Positions 1-9,949 are shown, counted from the stretch's first letter. The stretch: 64,000 nucleotides of DNA from Lactococcus allomyrinae (GCF_003627095.1 NZ_CP032627.1:1550001-1614000); one strand, 5' to 3'. Notes: a model not told the origin generated them from the letters alone. Program-made: numbers and translations.

Positions 1-3000
1 TGCCCCCTCATTAGAGGTTGGTATTATTTTTGTGGGTACTTTTGTGGTGGTTTCTGCGTGTTCTGCCTGCAATTTTGTTTTTGGAACCTTGACTGTTGGC
101 ACTATCATTCCTGTCGGTGGGACAGTTGTATTTACCTGTGGTACTACAACTTTAGGAATTGATGGCGTCGTATCTGTAGAGTTAGGGTTTTCTGATGGGA
201 TTGTTGTGGATTTATCATCATCTGGTGAAGGTGTTGTGTCCGTGGGAGGAATATCTACAGGAGATGAGGGTGTTTCTGGAGTTGTTGGAGTAGCTCCATC
301 ACTGCCATCTGGTAAAGTTGTTGGGGTTTGATTTGGCTCACTAGATGTTGAATTTGGTGATGTGGGAGGTGTTGTTATTTCTGAAGAATCAGTTGGAGTG
401 GAATTATCAGAATTATTATTTGGTGCTGTGTTTGTTACTGAGGGATTGATATAAGCAAAGTCTGCTCCGAGATTATAGTCTTCAAAACCATCTGTGTTTT
501 TTACGACAATCATAAAATCAACTGCTGTTGTTCCATCTGAATTCGTCAGATATCCCGCATATTGCACTCCATTTACTGTGATTGGTGATGCAACATAGTT
601 AGTATAAGGAGTTCCATCAACAGAGATATTAGCTTCTTGAACTACTGCTTGAAAATTGTTAGCCGTGACATTTCCATCAGAAGTAGTAACAGCTGAGTTT
701 CCTGTAATTTTATGACCGTCATAAGTATCTGACCAAATCGAATTCCAGCTTGCTAATCCTGCATTTACTGAAGTCAAAGAATTATTTGCTCCACCGCCAC
801 CTACTCCTACACCACGCTGAGTACCACTATAATTATTTGGAATATTTGTCTTACTGACAGTGGGGATATTACTGACAGAATCCTCCGTTGTTACTGACAA
901 AGGCATCACAGTGCTGACAGCCTGTTGTGAGTTTTTCATGTTTTCAATTGGTACAGTGGTTGTTTCATCTTTAACGTAATCAATCTTGTATTGTTGAATA
1001 GCTTGGTCAACAATTCCAAAATTCATCGTACTATCAAAACGGTCAGAAATGTTTGTTCCCGTCAGTGAAATTTCTGTTCCATCTGCTGAAGTTAATACGG
1101 CGTGATAAGTGTTTCCGTTGTTATCTGTTACTTTCGGCTCTAAATCGCTGAACACGAATACTTTACCTGTATTTCCTGTCGCAAACTGATAAGTTTGACT
1201 ACCATCTGGATGATTAATCGTCAAATGCGCTTCTTGATAACTTGCTGACAGCGTAATCACAAAGTTATTATCTCCGCTGACAAAGCTAGGATGAGCTGTC
1301 AGTGCTGTTTTTAATGCTGTATTTCCAGTGAATACTTCTCCTTCAGGTGTTGTGACAGATGACACAAAGTAACCTGTTGGAATGCTGACGGTTGGCATTT
1401 GAATCATTGCCTGTGATGTTCCATCTTGCACAACTGTCGCTAGCTGTGGAAGTTCATCAGCCACCGTGGAATCATAACTAAAATCAAAAGATGCTTTTTG
1501 AGGTATTAAGTCATAAGTGACAGTGTGTGCTTGATTCTTGTCAGTATGCTCAGATTTGATTACTGTTGAGAAAACACCATCTACCTTGCTTGTATAACCG
1601 TCAAGCTGAGGAATAACGACTTCTGGAAAATCAAGACCTGTAAAGCTATGATGTGTAGCTTGATACACTTCACCGTTGGGTAATTGATAAGTGGTTTCTT
1701 GCTGTCTTGGATTTCCTTCATAGAAAATATTGACCTCATTTTGAGCGATATCACTGGTTACTTTTCGAATTTCTTCTCGATGGCTAACTTCGTGATAACC
1801 TGCAATTTTTGGAGTAGTGTAGTGATTAGTTTCATGAGTATTTGTTTCCGCTCCGATATAGAAAACTTGTCCAAGTTTGCCGTTAATTATCGTTGGCTCA
1901 GCAAGTGAAAAACCTGTCGCTTGATCAAGATAATGAACTAGAATCGGTGCTGCTTTCTTACTTGCAATAAAACTACTTTGTGAAAAATCAAAACTTAATG
2001 ATTGATGCTGACCGCTTATTGCCCCTACAAATCCAAAATAGGTTTGCGCAGGAACTTTCAAATTCGCATGAGTGACTGTCTTACCACCAACTGTTACAGT
2101 AAGAGAACCTGTGATAATATCATCGTTAAATTGCATCATTGGGTTCCAGCCCACTGTCATTGCACTTACACCATCAACACTTACAGGAAGCTCTACTTTA
2201 GGATTGATGCCAACATCTGACTGTCCTGTTTCTAGCAAAGTTCCTTTTGAATCCGTTGTTAATACTTCCAAAACATGATGATATTCATCTGATGACCACC
2301 CAGCAAAAATAGAATAAGGTAACCCTTCAATACCAAGCGCTCTCGAAGTTTGCTCCGTTAATGATTGAGTTGGTGTAAAAGTCACCCCTAGATAGTTGCT
2401 TCGAGAGGAAGGTGTTGTTCCTAGTCCGTTTAAATGCGCACCAAATTTAAAAGGACGACTCATATCAAGTGGGAAATGATACTGAGCAACTGCCTGTTGT
2501 TCCCCTTGTTCTCCTGTCATCACTAATTTATCACCACTAAGTCTTGGTGTAGGCGTTTTTTCTGCTGGATTTGTTTCTGAAGCTTCTGTGCTTTGATTCA
2601 AATTAGTTTCAGATTGAGTGTTCTCTGTTTGAGAGGAAGCATTTTCTGCTGATGCTTCATTGATGAACCCATCAGGGTTACTTACAGAATAATCATCTAC
2701 TGACGAAACATTTGATGTTGCTGACAGCTGTTCAGGTGTTGTATTGTCAGAAGTCGTAGCCACTGATGGCAATGCTTGCGAACTTGCTGTCAGTGATAAA
2801 TTGATAAATGCAAAATTAGCACCAAGATTATAGTTCGTAAAGCCATCTGTTGCTTTGACAACGATGACAAAATCATCACCAACCGTACCAGTTGCCGTTG
2901 TCAAATATCCAGCATATTGCACACCATTGACCATAATCGGCGAAGCAATATAATTTGTATAAGCTACTCTATCAACAGAAATATTAGCTTGCATAAGTAC

Positions 3001-3810
3001 AGACTGAAAATTATCACTCGTCACATTACTGTCAGAAGTTGTCACTGCTGAATTTCCACTCATTGCGTAACCATCATAAGTGTCTGACCAAGTTGAATTC
3101 CAACTTGCCAAGCCTGCATCGGTAGATTTCAGAGTAGCGTTTGCACCTCCACCCCCAATTCCTATGCCACGTTGAGTACCACTATAAGCACTCGGAAGTG
3201 TAACAGCACTGACAGTATTTGTACTCACTGACGAAAGTTCTGAATCTGTCGCAGGAGCCTGTTCTTTAACAGTCTCACTTTCGGTACTATCCTCTGCCAT
3301 ATTTCCTACATTCATAGTACTGTCAGTACTGACAGAAGAATCTTCACCCTTGTCAGCAGAAGTTGCCACGGTTTGTTCCTGAGCTGTACCATGAAGCGCT
3401 GAGTTTTGGTTAGAATGAGCCATTCCTTGAGCAGATGCATGAGACTGAGCATTCGTATTTGTATTACTTTTAGAGGCTTGTTGGACGGCAGGAGCTGTAG
3501 TTTCTTTCTGCCCTACTGTACCCGATGTAGTTGAATAACTCCACTGACTCCCATCCGTCAAATCTGATGACAATGTATCAGAAACTAAGTTTGAGCTATT
3601 ACCCACTTGCTGGCCAGCATACAGTTGACTTGATATCATATCTGCTGAAGCTACAATCGGACGCAGCGCCATTGGCGCAATATTTTGAACTACTGCGCCA
3701 GCTCCTAAAACAGTTGCGCTCAAAAGCAATCCACTCCCTACTTTTGCTGCAGCATGATTTTTGACTTGATTAATTATCTCCTGTTGATTTTGCTCTTTTT
3801 CACTCATCAT
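1..3810 (-). CDS. Large LAB surface adhesin, N-terminal part (C terminus outside the window)
   Basis: The frame is open from an ATG at 3810 (second ATG at 3807) to the window edge, 1270 codons without a stop. A GAGAAAGGGAGAG ribosome site precedes the start. Residues about 15-40 are a hydrophobic export segment. Residues about 209-331 and 990-1124 are two copies of one domain (YSGTQRGxGxGGGGAN start, NGVQYAGYL and YNLGAxFAxIN near the end). Residues about 422-612 resemble an L-type lectin-like domain, residues about 617-704 a MucBP domain, and the last 140 residues seen are Pro/Thr/Ser-rich, as in a wall-spanning stalk. The role is probably adhesion to mucus or glycans, inferred from the domains. 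The wall anchor is not visible because the gene is cut. A CTGTCAGTACTGACAG palindrome lies in frame near residue 160. Confidence 0.85.
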   Translation of the reverse strand, partial: MMSEKEQNQQEIINQVKNHAAAKVGSGLLLSATVLGAGAVVQNIAPMALRPIVASADMISSQLYAGQQVGNSSNLVSDTLSSDLTDGSQWSYSTTSGTVGQKETTAPAVQQASKSNTNTNAQSHASAQGMAHSNQNSALHGTAQEQTVATSADKGEDSSVSTDSTMNVGNMAEDSTESETVKEQAPATDSELSSVSTNTVSAVTLPSAYSGTQRGIGIGGGGANATLKSTDAGLASWNSTWSDTYDGYAMSGNSAVTTSDSNVTSDNFQSVLMQANISVDRVAYTNYIASPIMVNGVQYAGYLTTATGTVGDDFVIVVKATDGFTNYNLGANFAFINLSLTASSQALPSVATTSDNTTPEQLSATSNVSSVDDYSVSNPDGFINEASAENASSQTENTQSETNLNQSTEASETNPAEKTPTPRLSGDKLVMTGEQGEQQAVAQYHFPLDMSRPFKFGAHLNGLGTTPSSRSNYLGVTFTPTQSLTEQTSRALGIEGLPYSIFAGWSSDEYHHVLEVLTTDSKGTLLETGQSDVGINPKVELPVSVDGVSAMTVGWNPMMQFNDDIITGSLTVTVGGKTVTHANLKVPAQTYFGFVGAISGQHQSLSFDFSQSSFIASKKAAPILVHYLDQATGFSLAEPTIINGKLGQVFYIGAETNTHETNHYTTPKIAGYHEVSHREEIRKVTSDIAQNEVNIFYEGNPRQQETTYQLPNGEVYQATHHSFTGLDFPEVVIPQLDGYTSKVDGVFSTVIKSEHTDKNQAHTVTYDLIPQKASFDFSYDSTVADELPQLATVVQDGTSQAMIQMPTVSIPTGYFVSSVTTPEGEVFTGNTALKTALTAHPSFVSGDNNFVITLSASYQEAHLTINHPDGSQTYQFATGNTGKVFVFSDLEPKVTDNNGNTYHAVLTSADGTEISLTGTNISDRFDSTMNFGIVDQAIQQYKIDYVKDETTTVPIENMKNSQQAVSTVMPLSVTTEDSVSNIPTVSKTNIPNNYSGTQRGVGVGGGGANNSLTSVNAGLASWNSIWSDTYDGHKITGNSAVTTSDGNVTANNFQAVVQEANISVDGTPYTNYVASPITVNGVQYAGYLTNSDGTTAVDFMIVVKNTDGFEDYNLGADFAYINPSVTNTAPNNNSDNSTPTDSSEITTPPTSPNSTSSEPNQTPTTLPDGSDGATPTTPETPSSPVDIPPTDTTPSPDDDKSTTIPSENPNSTDTTPSIPKVVVPQVNTTVPPTGMIVPTVKVPKTKLQAEHAETTTKVPTKIIPTSNEGA
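3320..3335. repeat. CTGTCAG palindrome copy, in frame within the surface adhesin
   Basis: Perfect CTGTCAGTACTGACAG, here read as SVSTDS rather than LSVLT. Confidence 0.85.
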
Positions 3811-3848
3811 TAGCGCTCTCCCTTTCTCTCAACCGCTTTCTTATCTTT

Positions 3849-3877
3849 ATTCTACACTAACTCTATAAGTATTCCAA
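3849..3877 (-). promoter_or_regulatory. Probable sigma-A promoter of the surface adhesin
   Basis: On the minus strand TTGGAA is followed 17 nt later by TAGAAT, about 40 nt upstream of the adhesin start. The -35 is imperfect (4 of 6), the -10 good (5 of 6). Confidence 0.5.
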
Positions 3878-4009
3878 AAGTTACAACTTTACATCTTATA
3901 AAATTCATATTCACCCTTTATTACATCAAAAACGAAAAGGATATCATTATAATTTATGAGAGAAAAATTATAAAATAAAACTAAATAAGTATTTAAAGAA
4001 AGGAATATT

Positions 4010-4687
4010 ATGATGTCTAAAAACACAATTACTCTCAACTATTACTTCAATGTAAATCCACAAATGAGACAAAATCTTCAAAAAGCCAACCTCTCGTACG
4101 AAGTTGATTTTGAAGCTACAAGTGACCTCACACCTATCATAGAAAACTCTATTACCGTTGGACTAAGCCGTAAAATTATTGAAAGCGATGAAAAATATTT
4201 TCTAGGAGATTTTGACCTAAGCTTATCTGGTTACAAATTTGAAGGCTGGAAAATCGTTCGCGATAGTCACTATGTCCTTCCACATAAGCATGCTTTCACT
4301 CAAGTTGCGCTTTATGCAGGAGAAAAATCAATTATCCACACAACAGGTGTCGCTGACTCTGAATTTCTCTGGCAAACTGGAGAAAATTTCGAACCAAATA
4401 GTGATAATTATTCTTTTTATGCACAATGGACACCTCTTTCATACAAAATTAATTTCATCGCCCGAACAATTCATGGCTTATCTTTAGACTGGGCTGCAGA
4501 TTCTGCACAGAGAACAATAGAAACTGACTTTCAAATAAAAATAACACCCGAACTTCACGGCTATGATTTTGTAGGTTGGAACATTAATGGAAAAACTGAA
4601 ACCTGTAATAATGCTCATCATCAGCCCATCATTCCAGCAGGAATAGGGGACATAACCGCCATCGCATTATTTGATGATTACCTATAA
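4010..4687 (+). CDS. Protein with InlB B-type (Listeria-Bacteroides) repeats, no signal peptide
   Basis: This 225-residue protein has AAAGAAAGGA five to eight bases before the tandem ATGs at 4010 and 4013. Two segments fit the InlB B-repeat pattern: around residues 73-145 (GYKFEGWKI, then YAQWTPLSYKI) and residues 180-225 (GYDFVGWNI). Such repeats normally occur in tandem on exported or wall-anchored proteins. Here there is no signal peptide, transmembrane segment or LPxTG, so by sequence alone it would stay in the cytoplasm or leave by an unknown route. It is divergent from the large adhesin, with a shared 200-bp spacer, which hints at joint regulation. The specific function is unknown. Confidence 0.7.
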   Translation: MMSKNTITLNYYFNVNPQMRQNLQKANLSYEVDFEATSDLTPIIENSITVGLSRKIIESDEKYFLGDFDLSLSGYKFEGWKIVRDSHYVLPHKHAFTQVALYAGEKSIIHTTGVADSEFLWQTGENFEPNSDNYSFYAQWTPLSYKINFIARTIHGLSLDWAADSAQRTIETDFQIKITPELHGYDFVGWNINGKTETCNNAHHQPIIPAGIGDITAIALFDDYL

Positions 4688-4793
4688 AACTACTTAGTAT
4701 ATAAACATTATTTGGATTCCTCAATCAAATCATTTATATAAATGATAAAAAAATGATAATATTATTATAATAAAATTAGATTAAGGAATAACC

Positions 4794-4946
4794 ATGAAAG
4801 AAGAACAATTAATCACCATTTCAAATACAACAATAAAAAACGAAAAAAGTATCAATAAAACTTATAAAATTATGGAAGATAACACCCTTCTCTCCATTAT
4901 CACGTCAGAAAATTCAAAAACAGCATCTTGCCCCGATGCTGTTTAA
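4794..4946 (+). CDS. Possible 50-residue small protein
   Basis: The frame starts at ATG 4794 with AAGGAATA six bases upstream and ends at TAA 4944-4946. It is Lys/Ile/Thr-rich with no recognisable domain or membrane segment. Its last codons lie inside the hairpin at 4918-4944, which is unusual for a real gene and argues for caution. It sits between the InlB-repeat gene and the next unknown gene on the same strand. It could be noise or a decayed remnant. Confidence 0.3.
   Translation: MKEEQLITISNTTIKNEKSINKTYKIMEDNTLLSIITSENSKTASCPDAV
4918..4944. terminator. Perfect 10-bp hairpin, probable terminator
   Basis: AAACAGCATC and GATGCTGTTT pair across a 7-nt loop. The minus strand continues as a T-rich run (TTTTTGAATTTT); the plus strand has only a short T stretch. 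It may therefore end minus-strand read-through better than plus-strand transcripts. Confidence 0.45.
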
Positions 4947-5107
4947 TCCGCAATTCTACTCCTGACCATATCTTAGAAGCCAGAGTTCACCTTCACCATC
5001 ATCGCAGTTAAGGCAATATATCTCTCATAAAATCAACTCAACTCATTTTCTTTTGAAAATATACTTGATTTGCATCCACAAAACTCTCCATGAAAGGAAA
5101 ATTTAGC

Positions 5108-5665
5108 ATGGCTCCACATGACCTAGAACATTTTACACAAGAAATAGATAAAACTAAAAACTGGTCTAATCATCGCAAAAGTATGTACGGTATGTCAATA
5201 ATGGATAAACTTTCCATTACTGACGGCTCTGTCAGTGCTGACAGTACGCAAAATCCGATAATACCAGCAAGTGACCGAACATTGACAACACAACTTGTAA
5301 CAGAAATTCTTGATAAGCTTGTCAAATACGATGAAATTACACTTATTGACTGTCCCATTTTACCAATTTCTGTTTCATACCAAACAGTTCCTTTCTCTCA
5401 TACGCTCTTTCTCAGTCAACAACCTGGTATCCAATATATTTTAAATACTCATTTTTGGATAAAAGTAATGGATGACGTCCAAAATACTTTAGCATTAGTC
5501 GTAACTGGAGGTCTAACAGGAACCTTTACTTTCTACTGTGAAAAGTCAGATGGACAATTTGAAGAATTCACTATTCCTTTTCACAAAAACGGAATTTATC
5601 AACTCACCAATCTTACAGTTGACACCATCTATCTCAAAGATTCAGCACTAAAACTAAAAAAATAA
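5108..5665 (+). CDS. Unrecognised protein, 185 residues
   Basis: I place the start at ATG 5108 because AAAGGA ends nine bases before it; an in-frame ATG at 5090 has no ribosome site. The protein has no signal peptide or membrane segment. Its C-terminal half (residues about 90-185) is rich in beta-branched residues, suggesting a beta-sandwich fold. A CTGTCAGTGCTGACAG palindrome at 5229-5244 is read through in frame and encodes SVSADS. It follows the InlB-repeat gene on the same strand and ends at a convergent terminator. I recognise no family and assign no function. Confidence 0.6.
   Translation: MAPHDLEHFTQEIDKTKNWSNHRKSMYGMSIMDKLSITDGSVSADSTQNPIIPASDRTLTTQLVTEILDKLVKYDEITLIDCPILPISVSYQTVPFSHTLFLSQQPGIQYILNTHFWIKVMDDVQNTLALVVTGGLTGTFTFYCEKSDGQFEEFTIPFHKNGIYQLTNLTVDTIYLKDSALKLKK
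5229..5244. repeat. CTGTCAG palindrome copy, in frame within the unknown gene
   Basis: The sequence is CTGTCAGTGCTGACAG with one central mismatch. It is read as part of a coding sequence (S-V-S-A-D-S). Confidence 0.8.
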
Positions 5666-5692
5666 AGCGGGCAATCATCCGCTTATTCTTTT
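5665..5692. terminator. Convergent bidirectional terminator
   Basis: AAGCGG and CCGCTT pair around an 8-nt loop, with T-rich sequence on the plus side and T-runs from the flanking A-tract on the minus side. It lies between the converging unknown gene and the HAD gene. Confidence 0.6.
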
Positions 5693-6377
5693 ACAAAAAA
5701 ATTAAAAAAATCTTGTATTGTTTCAAACTCAAAATCGGCAATTGTTTCCTTTTGCCTCCCAATATAAGCCGTCTTCATCCCCAGTTTCTTTGCAGGCTCA
5801 ATATCATGTTCAATCAAGTCACCAACCATTAAAGTTTCAACCGCTTTAAAATGTTCCTGATTCAAAAGATTCATAAAAGCACGCGCATCAGGTTTCAAAA
5901 AGCCCGTTTCTCCCGAAATATAAATAGGGTATCTTCCCTCAATATCAGAACGACGTAATTTTTCACGTTGCTCCCAATGCCCCCATTGCTCAAAATAGCG
6001 ATACGATAGCGGCCCGAAAGATGCTCCAATTGATTAATAAGCCACTGATTAGGTTGAATATCATCAAGCAAAGTCTTCAAAAATTGCTCAAAAAAACCTT
6101 GGATATAGTTTTCTTCAAAAGCAATATCAAAATAGCGTAAAGTCAGGCGTAAACGCTCATTACGCAACTCATCAATCGTCATTTCTCTACGATGAACACA
6201 TGGCCAAAGCAATTCATCAAAATCATGATATTTATCCATAAATAAATCTAGTTCATACGCATCATTAAAATTTAATTGTTCAGTAAAAAGTTTTCTATGA
6301 GCACTTTCCCAGTATTTTTCTTTAAATGGAAAAAGTGTATTATCCCAGTCAAAAATAATATTTTTGATTTTATCCAT
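5683..6377 (-). pseudogene. HAD-superfamily phosphatase (YjjG-like), frameshifted
   Basis: Two adjacent frames add up to one HAD hydrolase of about 231 residues. The first part carries motif I (DWDNTLF, residues 10-16), a cap domain and motif II (LSNGG). The second carries the motif III lysine (KPDARAF) and the motif IV acidic pair (VGDLIEHDI). The break is at a run of five G on the coding strand (plus positions 5980-5984). Adding one G restores SNGGHWEQREKL and a continuous frame to the stop at 5683. As written, the protein is cut after motif II and should be inactive. A sequencing error in the homopolymer, a real null allele or phase variation are all possible. The family dephosphorylates nucleotides or small phospho-metabolites. 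Confidence 0.85.
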
Positions 6378-6768
6378 GATTACTTCTCTTTTCTCATGCC
6401 GTTTTCATTTTTTATTTTAGCAATCTTCGTCTTATTTCACAAGAGATAACTCTATAAAAAAACTGACCTTTGAGGTCAATTTTTTTATTAAAGGAAGTGT
6501 GTGCTAGTACTCTTTAAGAAGATAAAGCAGCACTATCTATGGTTACCCTCCTCACGGCTTAATCGGAATGACAATCTTTGAATTTCGTATAGCTGCCCTC
6601 TTTTAAACGTCCAGACTTCTAAGGTAGGGTGTATGATAGGATGACGCTCACGCCATGAATATGAGGTTGTACTCTGGATTCAGTAGAAATTTATCCTTTT
6701 ATTAGTCGCTTTATCAGCTAGAAAAATGAACAAATGTTTTCAAAACTCCCATCAAATAAGTCTTGATT
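6378..6768. other. Intergenic stretch between the HAD gene and mnmG
   Basis: It contains the mnmG terminator at 6457-6487. The remaining 280 bases (6488-6768) show no convincing ORF, RNA gene or repeat. Confidence 0.5.
6457..6487 (-). terminator. Rho-independent terminator downstream of mnmG
   Basis: TGACC and GGTCA pair around a 5-nt loop, followed on the minus strand by a run of seven T. The plus side also has a T-run, so it may work both ways. Confidence 0.65.
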
Positions 6769-8646
6769 TCATTTCCCTTCAAGATAAACCATAAGGATAC
6801 TAATATCCGCTGGATTAACCCCTGAAATACGACTTGCTTGCCCTAAAGTTTCTGGATTAATTTTCTTAAATTTTTGCCGCGCTTCTGTTGCAATTGAATC
6901 AAGTTTATCCCAATCCATATTTTTAGGAATTCTTTTTGCTTCAAGACGGTGCATTTTTTCAACCTGATCCATCGCTTTTTTAATATAACCTTCATATGTA
7001 ATTTCAGTTTCAATCAATTCAATAACAGTACGGTCAATCGGCTCAACACTTTCTCCAATGAATTTTATTACTTCCTCATAATGAACTTCGGGACGCTTCA
7101 AAAATTCTGCCCCTGTGAGTGCATCTTTTATCGGTCCAAAGCCTAACATTCCCAGCTTTTCTTGAACATCTGGCAAAGGTTTTAGTTTTTCTGTATTCAA
7201 TCGCTTCATTTCACGATTAAATTGCTCCATCTTAGCAGTATAAGTCGCCCACTGTTTATCCGAAACCAATCCTACTTCATGACCAATTGCAGTTAAGCGC
7301 ATATCCGCATTATCATGTCGTAAAATCAAGCGATATTCAGCTCTCGAAGTTAATAAACGATAGGGTTCAAGTGTACCTTTGGTTACCAAATCATCAATCA
7401 TCACTCCAATATAAGCCTCGCTACGTTTCAAAATAAACTCAGGTTTACCTTGTACTTTAAGTGCTGCATTAATCCCTGCTACTAATCCTTGACCTGCTGC
7501 TTCCTCATAACCCGACGTTCCATTTGTTTGTCCCGCAGTAAATAGCCCTGAAATCACCTTTGTTTCAAGTGTTGGTCGGAGTTGGTGGGGCATTACAACA
7601 TCATATTCAATCGCATAACCTGTCCGCATCATTTGCGCATTTTCCAGCCCTGGGATTGACTTTAAAAGGTCAAATTGGACATCTTCTGGCATAGAAGTCG
7701 AAAGTCCGCCAACATACACTTCTTCCGTATTCCGACCTTCTGGCTCAAGGAAGAGTTGATGTCGTGGCTTATCTGCAAAACGTGTAATTTTATCCTCAAT
7801 AGATGGACAATAGCGTGGCCCCACACCTTTAACAATTCCAGAAAATAAAGGAGCGCGATGAATGTTTTTTCGCAACAAATCATGACTACTTTCCGTCGTA
7901 TAAGTCAGCCAACAAGGGATTTGATCCTTTAAATAGTCCTCGTCACGACTCATGAAGCTAAAATGATTTGGTTTTTCATCTCCTGGCTGAATCTCCGTCT
8001 TAGAATAATCAATTGAACTTGCCAGCACACGTGGAGGTGTTCCAGTTTTAAAACGCCCAATCTCAAATCCAAGATTTCGCAGATTGTCAGCCAGTCCAAT
8101 AGATGACAGGGAATTATTCGGTCCTGATGAATACTTAAGCTCACCAATGATAATCTCACCGCGTAGAGCTGTTCCCGTCGTGATTATGACCGATTTTGCA
8201 CCATAGTTTGTTCCTGTTGCAGTGCGGACACCAATTACCTCTGATTTATCATCATTAACTAAAAGTTCTTCAACCATTCCTTGACGAAGGGTTAAATTCT
8301 CTTGGTCAGAAACTGTATTTTTCATCTCAATAGCATACTCATCTTTATCAGCTTGTGCTCGAAGAGCACGGACAGCTGGTCCTTTTCCTGTGTTGAGCAT
8401 CTTCATTTGGATGTAAGTTTTATCAATATTTCGGCCCATTTCGCCGCCTAAGGCATCAATTTCCCGTACAACAATTCCTTTGGCTGAGCCACCAATTGAA
8501 GGGTTACAGGGCATAAACGCTACCATATTCAGATTAATCGTTAGGAGCAGTGTCTTACATCCCATACGTGCTGCAGCCAGTGAGGCTTCTACTCCTGCAT
8601 GACCCGCACCAACCACTATGACATCATAATTATCTTGAAATTCCAT
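6769..8646 (-). CDS. mnmG: tRNA uridine-5-carboxymethylaminomethyl modification enzyme MnmG (GidA)
   Basis: This is a full-length 625-residue MnmG. The FAD-binding motif [10 protein letters not shown] is at residues 13-22. The family signatures [10 protein letters not shown] and GTPPRV are present, as is the C-terminal tRNA-binding helical region ([18 protein letters not shown]). With MnmE it installs the cmnm5/nm5 group on U34 of tRNAs reading split codon boxes, in the cytosol. It appears to be transcribed alone, with its own terminator. Confidence 0.97.
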   Translation of the reverse strand: MEFQDNYDVIVVGAGHAGVEASLAAARMGCKTLLLTINLNMVAFMPCNPSIGGSAKGIVVREIDALGGEMGRNIDKTYIQMKMLNTGKGPAVRALRAQADKDEYAIEMKNTVSDQENLTLRQGMVEELLVNDDKSEVIGVRTATGTNYGAKSVIITTGTALRGEIIIGELKYSSGPNNSLSSIGLADNLRNLGFEIGRFKTGTPPRVLASSIDYSKTEIQPGDEKPNHFSFMSRDEDYLKDQIPCWLTYTTESSHDLLRKNIHRAPLFSGIVKGVGPRYCPSIEDKITRFADKPRHQLFLEPEGRNTEEVYVGGLSTSMPEDVQFDLLKSIPGLENAQMMRTGYAIEYDVVMPHQLRPTLETKVISGLFTAGQTNGTSGYEEAAGQGLVAGINAALKVQGKPEFILKRSEAYIGVMIDDLVTKGTLEPYRLLTSRAEYRLILRHDNADMRLTAIGHEVGLVSDKQWATYTAKMEQFNREMKRLNTEKLKPLPDVQEKLGMLGFGPIKDALTGAEFLKRPEVHYEEVIKFIGESVEPIDRTVIELIETEITYEGYIKKAMDQVEKMHRLEAKRIPKNMDWDKLDSIATEARQKFKKINPETLGQASRISGVNPADISILMVYLEGK

Positions 8647-8892
8647 TTTTTATATCTCCATTTAGAAAGAAACAAAAAAGCCAAAGCTGCGAAAAATATG
8701 CAACAAAATTTCTGTCATCTTGTCCTATACGTTGATGCCCTAGCACCAAGATAAAGTACAATTTAACAAATCTTTTTTTTCACATATTTTCCCGAGCTTT
8801 GACCATCGAGTTTCTAATCTTAGATATTGGTATTTTAACTCATTTTTCAATATTTTTCAAGAGATACTTTCCAATCAATAAACAAAAAACTT

Positions 8893-9057
8893 TTAATCTC
8901 TCTCTTCAAGAAGATGAAGTTGCAAAGGTAATAGTTCTTCATCATTTTGTTTTTGCGGTTGCCCATGATTATGAATCATAAGAAATTCAAGCGCACCATG
9001 TGGATGTGGATAGTACATATTTGTATGTGGCTTGATTAACATAGGAAGTTGTTTCAT
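8893..9057 (-). CDS. Short His-rich hypothetical protein, 54 residues
   Basis: The start ATG at 9057 is preceded by a strong AAAGGAGGAG ribosome site, which is the main reason to believe it. The predicted protein begins MKQLPMLIKPHTNMYYPHPH and has six His in its first half, then a Gln/Glu/Leu-rich tail. It has no signal peptide or membrane helix. The HPHPHG and HNHG clusters could bind a metal, but I recognise no family. It lies upstream of mnmG on the same strand, 246 bases away. Confidence 0.6.
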   Translation of the reverse strand: MKQLPMLIKPHTNMYYPHPHGALEFLMIHNHGQPQKQNDEELLPLQLHLLEERD

Positions 9058-9307
9058 ATTTCTCTCCTCCTTTCTATTTGTATTTTATACTACAAGTGTC
9101 TATACGCTAACTCTTCTGTTGATTTGACTAACCTAAACTTAGAGGTGCCAATCGTAAGTCGTTAGGTCAAATGGCGAATGGTGACATTTGATATTTGATA
9201 TTTACTGTATTGTTTTTACACCATAAAGTTTCAAGCAGCATCAACTCGTTGTTACTCTATGCAACAGATAATCATCAGTATTTTTTAAATGTCATTTTTT
9301 ATTAATT

Positions 9308-9337
9308 CCAAAAAGAAACGTCATCTTATGCCGTTTC
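9308..9337 (-). terminator. Terminator overlapping the end of the anchored-protein gene
   Basis: GAAACG and CGTTTC pair on the minus strand around a loop that contains the TAA stop codon; TTTTT follows. Confidence 0.55.
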
Positions 9338-9910
9338 CTCCATCTCTCTATAAAGCACCTGATGTTTGGTATCTTCAACCAATAATGCTCCTCTACCTAC
9401 AATTATTCTATCCCTCTCATTATTTGTTGGGTCATGTTCTCCTGATTGCTCAATCGTTCCATCAGCGAGTAACACAGGAATATAGGTTCCCCGAGGGTAG
9501 ATTCCCAGGCTCAAATTGGATAGTACATCTGATTTCTTTAATTCAAGATAAGGTAGATTATTATAACGTTCCATTCCACCTAGAACTAACTCATATTGGA
9601 CATTATCCATTGTTGCTGAAAATCCTGAAATTAAAAGTTCTATCGGTTCATTTGATTCTGGGAGATTTTTCCATAGTCCAGAGAGTGTGGAAAAGTCTTC
9701 ATTCTTCACTTGATGGACATCAATAGACAATTCTTCAAGTTCTGTATGTCTTGAATCAGTCACTGAGTCTTTCTGGGGGTTTACTTGCTGCTGATAACTT
9801 GATATTGAAACTTCATTACGCTGATTTTGAACACTTCTAAACAAAGCAAAACCAAGAACGAGTACAAGCGCTATTAATAAACTATCCAATATAATCAAAG
9901 TTCTCTTCAT
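9326..9910 (-). CDS. Membrane-anchored extracellular protein of unknown function
   Basis: The start is ATG 9910, with GGGAGG five bases before it; a GTG at 9916 overlaps that ribosome site and is less likely. Residues about 3-25 form one N-terminal transmembrane helix after MKRT, without a lipobox, so the protein is probably a type II membrane protein with the rest outside. Residues 70-190 are a compact domain (LSGLWKNLPESNE, then YLELKKSDV and IYPRGTYIPV), resembling small streptococcal extracellular domains such as DUF6287; that match is tentative. It has its own promoter and terminator. Confidence 0.7.
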   Translation of the reverse strand: MKRTLIILDSLLIALVLVLGFALFRSVQNQRNEVSISSYQQQVNPQKDSVTDSRHTELEELSIDVHQVKNEDFSTLSGLWKNLPESNEPIELLISGFSATMDNVQYELVLGGMERYNNLPYLELKKSDVLSNLSLGIYPRGTYIPVLLADGTIEQSGEHDPTNNERDRIIVGRGALLVEDTKHQVLYREMEETA

Positions 9911-9949
9911 AATCACCTCCCAAAATAAGATTTTAATTATAAAATAATT

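Noticed and set aside
32-331. A 99-residue plus-strand frame at the window start
   Set aside because: Antisense of the Pro/Thr/Ser-rich stalk of the surface adhesin; low-complexity codons keep it open.
8799-8981. A 60-residue plus-strand frame upstream of mnmG
   Set aside because: It overlaps, on the opposite strand, the His-rich gene with a strong ribosome site, and has none itself.
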